Shown: piece by piece, positions 33,294 to 46,167 of the stretch
Position numbering within the stretch: the stretch's first letter is position 1
Layout of the letters: the number at the start of each line of letters is the position of its first letter
Origin: Yamagishiella unicocca
Taxonomy: Eukaryota > Chlorophyta > Chlorophyceae > Chlamydomonadales > Volvocaceae
DNA: 64,000 bases
Assembly: GCA_003116995.1 (NCBI GenBank)
Contig: BDSL01000019.1
Span: 806,001 to 870,000, forward strand
Reading direction: 5' to 3'
Notes under the pieces: generated by a model
What the model saw: only the letters and a program-made list of their open reading frames with translations
What the model was told of the DNA's origin: nothing
Databases searched by the model: none
Translations under genes and position numbers: made by a program

Positions 33294-36200
33294 TCAGAGC
33301 CGGAACCCGCTGCTCGACACTGCGCTGCTTGCGGTGTCCTTGCTCCCGATCGCCTGCACCTCCTGCTCCAACGAGCTCACGCGGCCCTCCACCTGCCCCA
33401 GCGCCTGCATGGCTCGGTGGGCGGACGGGTGGGACAGCGGCCGCACGGGTTATCGCGGGTGTGCGAGGAAACCCGTGGGTCGGCATGGGATATAATGGGA
33501 GGGGAGCAGGAAGTACACACGATCATGTGGGAGGCAGCGAGGTAAAAGCTACACCGCTAATACCTCGTCCTGTAGGACGGTCGGAGAGCCGCTGAACACG
33601 GTCCCCACAGGGTCCCCGGACAGGACCCACCAGCAGCTGGTTGTTGAGGATGCGCACCACAGCGCCCAGCGGGGTGGCCGGGTCGCCTTGCGCCGCCCCG
33701 CTGAGGTCGTTGACGTCGGCCACCACCCCCGCCAGGTCCTCACCTAGGCGCACCAGGGCGGTGGACAGCGCCTGCAGGGAGCGGAACACGCGCGATGGCA
33801 CGATGGGGAGGAGGGTCGTGTCGGGGGACACCCGCTCACCTGCGTCCTGATGCGTCATGCCATGCGGCCGCACGGCAGCCATACCCACCACCGCTGTACC
33901 TGGCGTCAGGCTTGCCCCAAGTCCCACGCCCTTGTGTCACCCGCTCACCACCACCCTGACACCAGTCACACCTACCGCCGCCGCAAGCCGCTTCCGTTCA
34001 ACGAGGCACACCCAAGTGTTCCAACCAAGCAGCAACTGTTCCGTCCTGGCAAGCCGACGCCCTGACACTATTTCCCTTTGCGTGACATCCTTCGTCCCTT
34101 TGCGCGACATCTTAGGTCCCCTTGCGCGACATCCTTCGCGGTATTATTGGAAGGAGGTGTCCTTGTTTGTCCACTCAGCACAACCCTTTTGCACGCGCAG
34201 CCCTCCCCCTCGCACCTCGGCTCGCGAGTACAGCCTGTCCCGCTCCGCCGCATCGCCGTCCAGCAGCCCCCGCTCCGCCAGACACATGCGCTCCGCCTCC
34301 GATTCGATGCTGCTCAGCGCGTCGTGCACCTCCTGCGGTGCGGTATACCAGGTACGGCATCGGGTCAGGTAGGTTGCACGCCGGGTAGGATCAGGCCAGG
34401 GAGGGTCAGGTACGGTAATACGGCTGTTGCGACTCTCCAAGTACCCCAACAGCAGCAGGTACAGCCTCTGGCGGGTGTCCCTCCAACCCATCCCAACCGC
34501 TAGCCTCTGGAGCATCCCCCTGAGGGTGTTCGGACAGCCACCCGCCCCCGACTGAGCCTCCCCTTACTTTGTGATGTGTCTCCAGCATGGCCAGCTTGCG
34601 GTCTAGTGCGTCCTGCCCTGCAGCCACCTGCACAAGCGGGTGTTCGCGCATTGCAAACAGACGCGTGAGACGGGAGAGGGGGGGCGTAAACGTCCAGCCC
34701 CTATGGGCGCTGATGTTTTTGTGTGGGTGTGTTGATAATGACCAAGCGAGGATCCGCCGGAATGTGCGCATGGGTGCGGGATCCGTTGGGAGAGTGATGC
34801 CTTCGGGGGCAGGTCCGAACCGGTGGTCCAATCAGCCATGCACAGAGACGAGGGAAGGCGGCGAGTGTGGACGGCGATGGGTGGCGCACGCCTCTCTGCA
34901 GGAGAGCTGCCCCCTCCCGCTGCCGCTGGCCCCCTGCTCGGCCCGCAGGTGCCGTGACGCACCACTCCGAGCTCCTCCTCCACCCCCAGCAGGCAGGAGC
35001 GGTTGTGTAGGATGGTGCGGTCCCAGGCGGCGAGGGAGGCTGCGAGGCGGCGGAAGGGGGGGAAGGAAAGAACCGGTTTATCGACGTGGGATGTGGAGCT
35101 GGTGCATAGGCGGCCGAGGGGGTGCTGGTGGCGAAAGAGGGAGTTCGGGTGACAAAAGGATGGTCAGAGTGGCAGGGGAGCTCCTTGCCGTGGACAGGGG
35201 GTGCTCGCCGCTGCGAACCAGGGGCCGCTGCGAAGACCCCGCTCCTACCTGGGCCACTGCCCCGCGCCCTACCCGCCGCCACCTTCCAGGCACCCGCCCC
35301 CTCCGCGGCCCCCACCTGCGTGCTTGTTGAATGCTGCCACCTGCTCCTCCAGCTCCGCGTTCCATTCGTTGATGATCTCCTCGATGTTCTTCCCCTTGAG
35401 CGGAACCGGCATCTGGGGGGCAGCGCGGTGGCGTCGAGGGCGGCACGCCGGTTGGTCGTTAGGGCGGCGCCGTATAAGGATATTTTGTATGGCACGGCAA
35501 GACGTGGAAAGGCCCCTTGGCTGGGCTGAGCGATGCGCGCGCTTGTGTGTGTGTTTTATAAATGCTGAGCGTGTGTGTGTGCGTGTGTGTCGAAGGGGCC
35601 ATCTATCAGGGTGGCGGGTTGGAAGCGGGCCGGGGAATGTGTCGTGGCTGAAGTGAAGACGCGCCAGAAGGACGGACGGATTGGAGGAGTGGAAGCCGGC
35701 CCTGGCGCAGAGGGTCAGGAGGCCGATACCAACAACTAAGGTGCATGCGCCGAAGCGGCTACAACGGCCGAACTCACCTGGGGCTGAGGTGGTGCTGCGG
35801 CCTTGGCCGCATCGCCTGCAGTCGCGGGCACGATGGCACCTGCGGCTGCGGCGGCGGGTGCAGCGGCGGCTGCAGCAGTCCCAGCTGCTGGGACGACGGC
35901 GCCTGCGAGAGCGCGGTCATCACATGGCGGCACGTGAGCTGCTGGGTGCGTCAGCGGAAGCGGAAGCATGCACCTATCGCGGGCGGGCAATGGCCCACAG
36001 AGCAAGACCAGGGCCGAGCAGCTCCCGCAGACCGGCACCCGCAGCAGCCTCGCAGCCTCCCGGCGGTTCCCCTGCACCCCGCACCCCATCCCTTTATCAA
36101 CCACCGCCTCCCAGCCACGCATGCATACGCCTCCTGCTGCCCCGCACAGCAGGACAGCGCACCCCATTCAGCTCTCCTGCCCTAACCATCCACGTGGCAC

Positions 36201-39200
36201 GGCGATGGGTAGGCCGGGTCGCACCTGCAGCTGATGGGAACGCGAATCCCGCTGCACTGGCCGGGGCCGCGGCGGCCGCTGTGCCAGCCGCGGGCGCGGT
36301 CCCCGCAGCTGCGCCAAACGACAAGGCGGGAGTGGAGGCGGCTGCGCCGAACGACAAGGCGGGGGTGGAGGCAGCTGCCGCGCCGGTGGCGCCTGCGCGG
36401 GGTTGTTGCATGCGGGTTGGGCCGGTGTGGGTGCGGGCCGATAGCTGGGCGCCGGTGCTCGGCTGCATAGGGCCGTGCCGCAACTATCCTGAGCCCCAAG
36501 CCAACCCCCCTCCCCGAACTTAACACGCGGAGAAAGGCAAGCCAACAGCTGGATCAGGCCCGTGCACACCGGCATCAGCTACATGGGTGCTATCAGGAAC
36601 CGGCCCGACCCAGTTCGATTTCGGCCTGACCCAATTTAAACCGACCCGACCCAAGGCAGTCGTACCGCCGATTGACAGCGCCGCCCCGCTGCTGGCCGCC
36701 GCTGGACCCGTGAGGGCGGCCGGCGGCGCTGCTGCCGCCGGGGCCGCCCCAAACAAACCGAGCGTGCTGCTGCTGGCCGCGGCGGGCGCGGCTGGGAAGG
36801 CTGTCGGAGGGAGGAGGGCATGGCCGGCGGCGCTGCCGCTGTTGTTGCTAGTTGTGAGAGTCACGGGAGGGAGAGGCGGGACAGGACGACCAGGCGGAAG
36901 AGAGGGGCAAGCGCGAAGGGGCTGCACAGCGGTTGCACATCCTCCTCAAGCTGTTGACGAAAGCACGGCAAAATTACGACGAACGCGCGCCTGTCCTGGC
37001 TGCGCTCTCACTCCCACGGGTCGACAACGGAAACCATAATCGCTACTGGGAGAGGACGTGGATGTCGGGTGTCGTACGACACGCGGTGGGCTTACTAAGG
37101 GCCACTATATAATCCGCCGGAGCCCCACACCCGCTTTCCTCACCACCCCCGACCAGAGCCGGCCGGCCGCAGTCCAAGGAGAGGCACGAGAGCCCCGCCC
37201 GCCGGCCCCCACTCACCTGACGCTGCTGCGGAGCTACCCGCGGCCGGCGCCGCCCCGCCGCCAAAGCTGAATGCCGGCGCCGCCGCTGGCGCCCCGGCAG
37301 CGCCCGCCGTGGCGGCAGGTACTAGGGCGCCGAAGGCGGGAGCAGAGCCTGCCGGTGCGCCCGCCGTAGCAGCACCAAAGAGCGATGCCCCCGTGCTCGC
37401 ACCCGTCGCCGGGGCCCCTCCAAAGCCGAACCCAGTCCCAGCGGCCGGCGCCGACGCGGCCGCTGCTGGAGGGGCACCTCCGCCAAAGGCGAAGGCGCCC
37501 GCGGCCGGCGCTGCGGTCGTGGCGGGCGCGCCTGCCGTGGTCCCGAACGGCGCAGCTGCGGTGGGTGCACCGAAGAGGCCACCGCCGGCTGCTGGATTGG
37601 GAGCAGCCGCAGGTGCTGCGGGTGTGGACATGGCGCCGAAGAGGCCCCCGCCGGCCGCTGGCGCGCTCGCAGCTGCAGGCGCCGGTCCCCCTCCGAATCC
37701 GAAGCTGCTGCCGCTGGGGGCACCGCCAGCAGCTGACGCCGCCGCCGGTGCAGCGGCGCCGAAGAGGCCACCACCAGCAGCTGCGGGGCAGGGCCCACAT
37801 CAACGCCAGGACATGGACTCGGCAGCCAGCTACCCGGGCAGGCAGTTCCATGTCGACACATTCCCTCGGTTGCATGATACGATGGCACGCACGGTATCAC
37901 GATATCATGGCATGTACGGCATCGTGTACCCTGCTGCCCGCTTTGGATTTGAAGTACACACACACGATAACTTGCTTCACGCACCATCTTCACACATGGT
38001 GACCACGAACCTTCCAAGCCGTGGATTGCATTGCGTTCCCGGCTTGCTCGTCCCCGCACGTGGCCTGACGTTGACTCGCGCTACCGGTGAGGTACCCGTG
38101 CCAAACCCAGAGTCGTTTCCCCGCCCCGGTACCGAGCAACCCACCCACCTGCAGGTGCTGCTGCAGGTGCGCCGCCAAACCCAAATCCGCCTGCTGCTGG
38201 CGCCGCTGCCGTAGACGCTGCGCCAAACAAACCTCCAGCTGGGGCGCCTGCGTTTGTTAATTTGGAACGTATAGCGGGGCGTGGGTACCGCATCCAGACA
38301 CCACATTACGACCCATCTAACCATACTGGCACCCTTTCCAGGTTATCGTACCGCATACCGTACCGTTATCGCACAGGTCCCTCGCAGCTCATGGGAGGCA
38401 TGTCACCCCATGTTGCGTGCACCCCCCTGCTGGCAAGACCTGGCTCAGCGGCTGGCCGAGCCAAGGTCGCGCAAATGTGCCCAGTCATTGGTCGTATGGC
38501 ATCACCATAGCTACTCCGCCTTGCTACGGAAACAATGGCTGCCATTACCCGCCGCGAGCAAGGCGCGCTCAGCATTGCGAGCATCTCAGCAGATCCATCC
38601 CACCGCCCTGGGCTAAGAATGCGCTTCTGCGCGGCCCGCCGCACCGGCTGCTGGTTGACCAAAGGTTGCACCAGTCCCGGCGCCAAATGCCGGCGCCGAG
38701 CCGGCAGCACCGAAGGCAGGAGCTGATGTCGGCGCGCCAAATGGCGACGCAGGAGCAGCCGGCGCCGCGCCGAAGGGCGACGGAGTAGTAGCCGCGGGAG
38801 CGCCGAAAGTCGATTGAGCAGGAGCGGGCGCACCAAATGCAGGTGCAGGGGCCGCAGCCGTTGCTCCAAAAGCAGGTGCGGCCCCGCCAAAACCGAACGC
38901 GGGTGCAGAGGCCGCAGCTGGAGCTCCAAATGCAGGTGCGGCAGCTGCAGGTCAGGAGAGTTCAGGGCGTGTCGTGGCCTCGGGAACAGATAGGATAGTA
39001 GTTGCACTGGTGGGGCGTTGACCCGGGGAATGAGCAGGTTGCGGTGGGTCTCCCCGCGCAAGACATCTTTGCCCCTGCCTATTATGTAACTGTGCCCTGG
39101 GGCCTTTCCCTCACCTGGCGCTCCAAACGCGGGGACGCTAGTCATAGCTGCGGGTTCGCGGATAGCGGCCAAGTCAAGGGACGTGGGAAGCCGATTTGGG

Positions 39201-39604
39201 TTAGAGCGTCGGCTTTTTATGTGTCGAAAACTATCCCACCCTAACCACTTAACCGGTGCCTAATGCGTCTTAGTGCCAATATATACCACACCGGCTGATC
39301 CTATGCCTTGGTCGTTCCACATTTGGCGGGGTTGGGACGATTTGGCGGGTTGGTTATGTATACCCTCCCTTGAGCTTGTATACGCATGATCAGGCGGTTT
39401 GTAATGTTATAGGTGACGTTAATGTATGCCAATACAGTGCTACGCACCCCCGAAAGCTGGAGTAGAGCCTGCAGCAGCCGCCCCGAAATTGAAGCCTCCG
39501 CCTGCGCCCAGTAAATGCGAGCAATTCAGCCCATGTCGTGATCTGCACGCCTAGTGAGAGCACGCAAGAATTCTGGGATCAAGCCTACCGAAGCCTGTGG
39601 CCAT
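33294..39604 (-). CDS. NUP62: FG-repeat nucleoporin NUP62
   Basis: Fifteen exons give 698 residues: 39604..39589, 39501..39448, 39147..39115, 38944..38645, 38247..38149, 37780..37217, 36800..36666, 36392..36225, 35902..35778, 35412..35316, 35039..34963, 34627..34568, 34332..34216, 33771..33631, 33404..33294. Residues 1-498 are Ala/Pro/Gly-rich with FG, GLFG and FGFGG repeats. Residues 499-698 form the coiled-coil NSP1/NUP62 domain: VPLKGKNIEEIINEWNAEL, AAWDRTILHNR, ALDRKLAMLETHHK, AVVRILNNQLL and a last helix to the stop. NUP62 lines the central channel of the nuclear pore with NUP54 and NUP58; the FG part binds transport receptors and the coil assembles the channel trimer. The start exon encodes only MATGF plus one base. 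All introns in the FG part are phase 1. Confidence 0.95.
34073..34138. repeat. 22-bp tandem triplet in a NUP62 intron
   Basis: Three copies of TCCCTTTGCGYGACATCYT plus three bases, at 34073-34094, 34095-34116 and 34117-34138, in the intron between 33772 and 34215. Confidence 0.85.
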
Positions 39605-40027
39605 CTCAGCGGCGACTCTGTCAAAAGATGTAGGTGACTATTATTTATCGAAGCATGTGGCTTTTACAGATCTCGGTACTCTGTGCGAACTATCCTGTGA
39701 TGTTGGTGCCAAGGCGGGTGCTCCACTCGTACGGCATGCGCAGTCTGAAATGACCTTCCCTGCCAGTACAATATTTAGTAACATGATTTGTTTTGTGCAT
39801 CACCACTAACCGAGAGCCATACTGGTGGCTTTTGCTACCCAATCGCGTCTGAACTTTTGAATTGGCCAGTAGCACAGCTGAGCAAGACCGCAACTTGGGT
39901 ATACAGAAGACCATTAGCCTACACTTGATAAGTACTGAATTTCATCTAAACCCAACCACTGCGCAAGGGCTACTGCAAGAGTCGTCTTGAAAGCGCGCGA
40001 AACTCGCGAGCATCGCTCGCGACGTCA
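39605..40027. promoter_or_regulatory. Bidirectional intergenic region, NUP62 / coiled-coil gene
   Basis: 423 bp between divergent start codons. Near the plus-strand gene lie GCGCGAAA (39995-40002), an E2F-like site in reverse, a perfect inverted repeat CGCGAGC-ATC-GCTCGCG (40005-40021), and a CRE-like GACGTCA (40021-40027) directly against the start codon. Site function is inferred only. Confidence 0.4.
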
Positions 40028-41114
40028 ATGTATGCTCCGGTCAATGCCTTCTTTCCAACCTTTGGACCTCTTCCTCCACCGCCACCGCCTCCTCGAAGAG
40101 CATCATCAGATATGCGCGACATGCGGGATGCACCTTGCTCCGTACCGGTAAGTGTCGTCGCTGACCCAAAATCCGGCAGAACAAGAACATGCCGAGGCGT
40201 TTGCACGAATCCAACAGGAAACAATACTGTGGGCTTGTGCCCTTGCAGGAGATGTCAGCTCCTGCTCCTGCAGACCCAGGACCGGGATCGGCCGCCCGGA
40301 ACGTCTCCCAACACCAGCTCATGTGCTCAGCAAAGCAAGCTAAAGCGGCGAGCACACAACAATGTAGCAAGGTAAATCAGGGCATCATTTTTATTCAGGG
40401 CATCATTTTTATTTGACAGGTTGGAACACTCGCAGCATGGAGGCTGAACCCGCGTTGAACTTAATGTGCAGGCCTGTGCCTCCTGCAAGCAGCTAAGCCA
40501 GCTCGAGAGTCGATTGTCACGAATGGAGGCTGACACGCAGGTTGGTGTGGTTTTCAGGGCGGTGTACCGGTACTACTTCCGCAGGCAGCCACGCCAACTT
40601 AAAGCCGTTCCCTGATCTCTCTCAGGCCTCGATGAAGTCACTCGCTTTGGATATGGCTAGGTTACGGAAGGAGCGTGAGACCGCGTGGAAGCACGTGAGC
40701 GAACTGCAGGTATGTCAGCGCCAAAGGATTGTACCGCCTCCCACTCCTGCATAAGCTTGCATATTTCTGCCGTGTGAAGTGGTTGAGCAACGTCAACTCC
40801 CGACATACCCATTCCTGCCTTCATCCACTGGGGGTTTCTCATCTCATCGAAACCACCCTCGCTTGCTTTTAATGCCGCAGGAGCAAAACCACCTCATGCG
40901 GCAACGACAACGTGACCTGGAAGAGCATAATAGCCTGCTTAACCGCCTTCTGCATGAGCACGTTGAGCGTGCTGTGGAGAACGCTGCAGTAGCGTCTCAG
41001 TACCCTGGAGGGGCCGTGCTGCAGCGTCCGCCCCTACTCACACTGTCACTCAATCAGCTGCCGTCGGTCGTGGGCATTCCGAAGGTGCCTCATATGGGAA
41101 CGGAGATATGGTGA
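40028..41114 (+). CDS. Small coiled-coil protein, unknown function
   Basis: Five exons, all phase 0: 40028..40147, 40180..40371, 40472..40540, 40626..40709, 40881..41114, giving about 232 residues. The start of exon 2 could instead be 40249, which would give 209 residues. The N-terminus is Pro-rich (GPLPPPPPPPRRA). The middle has a CSK-ACASCKQL pair of Cys close to the exon junction, then a coiled coil of about 70 residues (LSQLESRLSRME, LDMARLRKERETAW and RQRQRDLEEHNSLLNRLL). The C-terminal 50 residues are Pro/Leu-rich. A TGTAA signal is at 41257-41261. No family was recognised. The consistent splice phases and poly(A) signal support a real gene. Confidence 0.72.
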
Positions 41115-42189
41115 ACACTACAATACGGATCGAGGTAAAACTGTGAACGGGCATGCACGGGCATGACCCGTTGAGCGATGTGCGGCTGCATGATCGGCTG
41201 ATGGAGATCAAGGATACGTTAGTAGATAGTATTTATACATACGTTGGCCCAATGCTTGTAAGGCGCGTACTTAGGGGCGTGCATAGCGCGGTTCCTTAGA
41301 CTTGCTGCCGCATGGCATGCTAAGCACTACTTAGCTTAGTCTCGTGGTCTTCCTTGTCGCCTGGCAAGGGCACCACCATCTGCAGTTGCGTTCCCTTCAG
41401 ATTATCTTCTTATATGCCTCAGGGCTTCCTAGGTTCGAATTCATTGTTTTACTGCAGCGCTGGACATGATACACGTAGCATAAACATTGGGACATGACGG
41501 TTGATGTTTCATGTGGCGATAGCGCCATTTAGCAATCAATTTTGCTAGGACCAGGTTAGGGATAGATAGCAACCAGGTTAGGAACTAATTAGGAACCGTA
41601 AGGCTCTGCTAGTAGTGATTATATAAGACAGAAGCCGTACGGCAAGGACCATGGTCGGTTTTCACGTTGGTCATGACAGATGTTGTGTCATAGCTTGATA
41701 TATGCCTTTACACGTTCAGAAGACGGGGGTTTTAGGTAGTTCGTTCACGCAGTACCAGGTTATGCACGTTGCGCCTCACACCTCTGATGGGGATCGTGCC
41801 GGAACGCTTGCGCAAGGGTTGCATATCTCAATGTCTGCAACCTGATTGTGATGAGTGTGGCTGCTGCTCTTGAGTGGCGCATGTAAGACTGACAAGTGAA
41901 CGTCCGTGCCCATGGTGGTTCCTGTCTTCCGTTCGCAACCAGCATTACAGCGCGTAACCTTCGCACATGTGAAAAAACACATCAACGGAGGAAACCTTGG
42001 ATTGCGTGAGTTGCACCCAGCTTCTGACATCGAACACAGGGATCAAGTTGCGACGGATGGTGTTACAACACGTGCGAGGAAGCTGCTATCGTTGAGCGCA
42101 TCACCACGCGTCGCGGCAGAAAGGCTCCAACTGGCCGAAGGAAGTCAATCGATACGAAACCAGTTAGATCGCAGGTTGCTGCAGCCGTC
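41115..42189. other. Convergent spacer between coiled-coil gene and SRRM1 gene
   Basis: Holds the 3' ends of two converging genes: TGTAA at 41257-41261 for the plus-strand gene, and reversed TGTAA at 42063-42067 (also 41945-41949) for the minus-strand gene. No coding exon was recognised. Base composition is more AT-rich than in the genes. Confidence 0.5.
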
Positions 42190-45100
42190 TTAGAGGCTAC
42201 GGGCGGACTGCAACGCCTTGGCGCGCAACTCAGCCAACTCAGGGTCCGACAGATCCCCATCACTCCCTTCGGCCCCCCCGCCTCCGAATCCACCGTCGCC
42301 CTCAGCCGCCTCACGCCGCTCACGCTTGCTTTTCTTTTCCTTCTTGTGCTTGCTCTTCTTCTCCTTCTTGTGCTCCTTCTTTTCCTTCTTAGAACGCTCC
42401 TTGTCCTTCTCCTTGTCGCGACCGCTGCGACCGCCAGTCAGCTCCTCTCCCTCAGCATGCGCCTCAGCAGGCTCCCTACAGGGCGGAATGACCAAACCAC
42501 TCAGCCTCAGCCTCCACTTATCGAGGGCATACACGGGAGACGACGACGGTGCATGCCACATTGGCCTCCCCGCCAACATGATCGCAGTACGTCCGGAAAG
42601 AGGTCATAAGCGACGCCCTGAATCCAGCCTAACGCCCCTACTCACGCGTCTCGCACAGGCGTGGATGCGGCGTCCTTGTCGCGCCTGTCCGGCGACCTGC
42701 ATCCACGAGTCACCAAGGGCCAGCCATACGTTAGTGCCAACGTGGCGGCGCGTATCAGACTTAACCGAGTCTGCGAATGCCATGCACCTGAGGTAAAGAG
42801 GAAATCCCTTTGGGCACTGTATAGACACAAGACGGAGACACGTGTGGCAGAATGACACGTATGGAACTTGATATGGACACAATGACACGTATGGAACTTG
42901 ATGTGGACACGCTGAGTGCGGCCCTGCAAGACCCGTCCGCCTCCCACGATACTCTCCTGGCGCATGGTTGCACCGACGACAAGCTGCACCTAAAACCCAC
43001 CTAGCCGGGCTCTGGTCCCGATCTGCCTCCTGTGCCGCGGGCTCCTCCGAGGGCGACCGGCTGCGGCTCCTCTTGGCCTGTGCCCGCATGCGGCCACCGA
43101 TGCGCTCACGGCTGCGGTGGATATTGCACGCGCAGCAGGGGCGGGGGCAACACGGAGTTATACAAGCAGACTTCCCATCTACCACATCGCCGAGAGGAAG
43201 GTCGCGATCGCATACAAACTCGTGGTACGGCTCCCAGTATGTCAACAACACGTGCCATGTGTCCCAGGTGTTGTGAGCTGCCCCGTGACGCGAATGGCAG
43301 ACATTGCACGGCGGCCGCACCTGCGCTCCCGCGCCTCTGGTGATCTCGACCTCGACCTGGACCGGCGGTCCGGGGAGCGAGACGCTGACCGCAAGGGCGA
43401 GCGGTCGCGGGAAGGCGAGCGGTGGTCCCGGTCCCGGTTCCGGTCGCGGTCCCGCTCTGGAGAGCGCCGTCGCGGCTCCGGTGCGCGGCGCCGCTCCGGG
43501 GACCGCCATCGGCTGCGAGGGAAAAGGGTTGGCGACTAGGGTATAAAGGGTTTGACGACATACGAAGCGCGAGTGGGCTGAGGTGTCAGGGGAGGAGTTG
43601 GCGAGGAAGGACAGGTGCAGGGCATGAGGAATACGCCTGCAGGCCTATGCTTGTTCATGTCAGGAACATTCGATCCAGAATTGTGATGGGTCGGACACCT
43701 CAGCTGCAGTCAACTCCAACCGTATCCAACGCGTGTGCGGCATCACTGTAGCGCTCCTTCGTTACAGCGCACCCACTCGCCAACCCCGCCCCTCTTCCTC
43801 CATCTGCCCCCCCTCCCCTGCCACGCGTACATCCCGCACGCAATCCTGCCCGCACTCCCGCGCACGCGCCGCACCTGGCCCGCTCCCTGTCTCGACCATC
43901 GCGTTCCCTGTCCCTATCGTCCCGCTCGCGTTCCCGACCGTCCCGGTCGCTGCGCCCCGAGTCCCATCGGCTCGGCCGGCCCCGGTCCCTGTCCCGTGGG
44001 TCGGGACCTGGGTCCCGCGGCTCCCAGCCCCTCCGCTCCCGCCTGGGCGCCGGTGCCGGCGGTTGTCCGTCCGGGTCGCGCGGCTCCCACCGGTGTCGCT
44101 CCCGCTCACGGTGAACCTGGCCCGACGGCTCGGGGTCACGTGGCTCCCAGCCGCGCCGTTCACGGCGCTCCCCGCGCGGCGGCGGCGGCGGCAGCGCCTG
44201 CGTGTCTCCGCCGTTACCGTCACCCTCACGTTTAATGCCGCCGCCGCCGTCCCCGCCACCGTCGGTGCCATGCCGCTCTGCCAGCTGCTGCTGCACAGCC
44301 AGGAGCTGCGCCGCGCGCTCCGCCTCCTGCGCCAGGCGCCGGCGTTCCAGCTCCGCCTGCAGCGCCGCCACACCACGCGGGCGCCTCAGAAGCGGCCTTC
44401 CTTCCGGGGCATTGCGGTGCGTTGCGGGTGGTGCAGGCCGGGGAAGCGCTCAGGCGGGGACGCATTCCGCGGCCGGCGCGTGTACTCTGTCACGAGCAGC
44501 AGTGGCCTGTGCGCAACACGGCGGACACATCCATTCGGCCTTTTCCACTATTTGCCTGCGTCCCGGTGCGCTGCGCACCGGTGATCCGGCTGGAAGGGAC
44601 GTTCAAGAAGTGCGCCCCTGCCCCAAGCGGCCCGACCAGGTGGGCTGCGACCCCAACTGCGCTCGGAATCCCACAGCTGTCACACCGCAAGACGTGCCGA
44701 TTACAAAAGGGCAAACAATACAGCACTTTGTCCCCGTGTCCCCCGACCCATATGAGAAACGCCAGTCATACGCGTGCAGGACGCCAGCCATGCGCGTGCA
44801 CGAACGCACATCACGGCAGGCGGGGCTCAGCCAGTCATTGCGGACCGTACCTGGATGGTCTCCTGCTGCTGCCGCGCCAGCCGCTGCCGCTCCGCCTCAG
44901 CGTCCAGCATTTGTTGCGGGATGTGTGAAGCCGTCTGGTTTGCGCTGTGCAGCAGTAGCCACAGCTCCTGCACAGGAAGGAGGGCGGCGGCAGAGCTGCT
45001 GAGGCAACGGTCATCAGTGTGCCGTATTCATGACGCAAGCTGCTCGCGGGTGGCGCCTTCACCGCTACCGTGGCTCCTACTCATGCAACGGCCTTGGGAA

Positions 45101-46167
45101 GACTCTGGGACCCGGACCCCCTCAATTCGAGATGCAGGCGTTTCCGTTCCCTACATTTGCTGCAGCACTGCGCTACTGTCCAATGTGCGGCAATGTGGCG
45201 ATGGCGATGCGCTCCCTGTGACACTCCGCCTCCGTCTTCAGACCACCGCTGCTGCTTACTCCGCGCGGAACTCACCTTGCAGAAGAGAGACGTGTTCTTT
45301 TCCAAGAAGGGCAATAAGTTGACGTACAGCATCTTACCGGTCATCTGCGCAGCGGCATGCATGGTGCTCCGGTTAGTTCCCCGCCCTCCAACCGGGTCGT
45401 GGCCATGTCACAGGAGTGATAGGGGCTGTGTGGAAGGCATGGCTGCGCCACCCTAGCGCGCATGCCACGTGCGCGGTGACGTTGATGAATGGCGGACGGC
45501 GGGTGGCGGCTAGCTCCAGGGTGGGAGCATCAATGCGGATTGGGGTGAATGTTACGGGCACACATGGCATTGTATGTTGGGGGCCATGCGTGAAGTTGTG
45601 GGTGCAGGATGCGATGGGTTAAGGGCGCCAGCAGTGCTGCGCCCACCTCAGGGTCCTCCAGGAAATTGTACACCATTCCAATGAGCACCTCCTCTTCCAG
45701 CCCACCCAGTAGCTGAGTGACGCGCTTGCAAATCCATTCCTTCATAACCTGTCGCAGGAGACATCGTGTATGGGTCAAAGGGGTGCGGGGTTCTGCAATT
45801 TTGGATGAGGGATGTACCTGGGAAGGCGCCTGTCATCGGCACGCTGTCAAGACACCGATAAGGTGCTGGAAGCGGCCCCGTCCAGCACATTTAACACCCG
45901 CAGCTCCCTCCACGTACCGGCCAGTTGACCTTCTTTAGGTCTACTTTGAGCTCCAGCTCCTTGGGAACCTTGCCAGCCTTTATGAGGTCCTTAAGAGCCT
46001 TCTTTTGCTTACTGTAGTTATGAACAGGGGGTGGACAACAGTGTGCATTGGCAGAGGATCTTAAAAAAATGTTTTCATACTTGTGTCACCGGGACACGTA
46101 GCACGCACTCTGAGAATCGTGCATCTTGACCGGCCGAGACGCCCCTCAAGCCGCCCAGGCCCGACAT
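42190..46167 (-). CDS. SRRM1/SRm160-like splicing factor (PWI and RS domains)
   Basis: Nine exons give 503 residues: 46167..46109, 46011..45918, 45748..45647, 45344..45276, 44967..44851, 44356..43875, 43512..43321, 43111..43001, 42475..42190. The N-terminus GQDARFSDKQKKALK leads into a PWI domain (MKEWICKRVTQLLG, MVYNFLEDPE, MLYVNLLPFLEK, ELWLLLHSANQTASHIP). PWI proteins bind nucleic acid and act in pre-mRNA splicing and 3'-end processing as RNA-processing co-activators. The linker has three WEPRDP repeats, and is followed by an Arg/Asp/Ser-rich RS-type region (RSRSRSPE, KRSRSRSPSEEP) and a Lys/Glu-rich tail. In metazoan SRRM1 the PWI domain is also N-terminal. The start is 442 bp from the divergent RETICULATA gene. 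Confidence 0.9.

Noticed and set aside
37234..38059. Minus-strand frames of 213 and 245 codons and plus-strand frames of 301 and 205 codons over NUP62 FG exons
   Set aside because: Products are Arg/Pro/Ala-rich shadow translations; the FG frame alone joins with phase-consistent splice sites.
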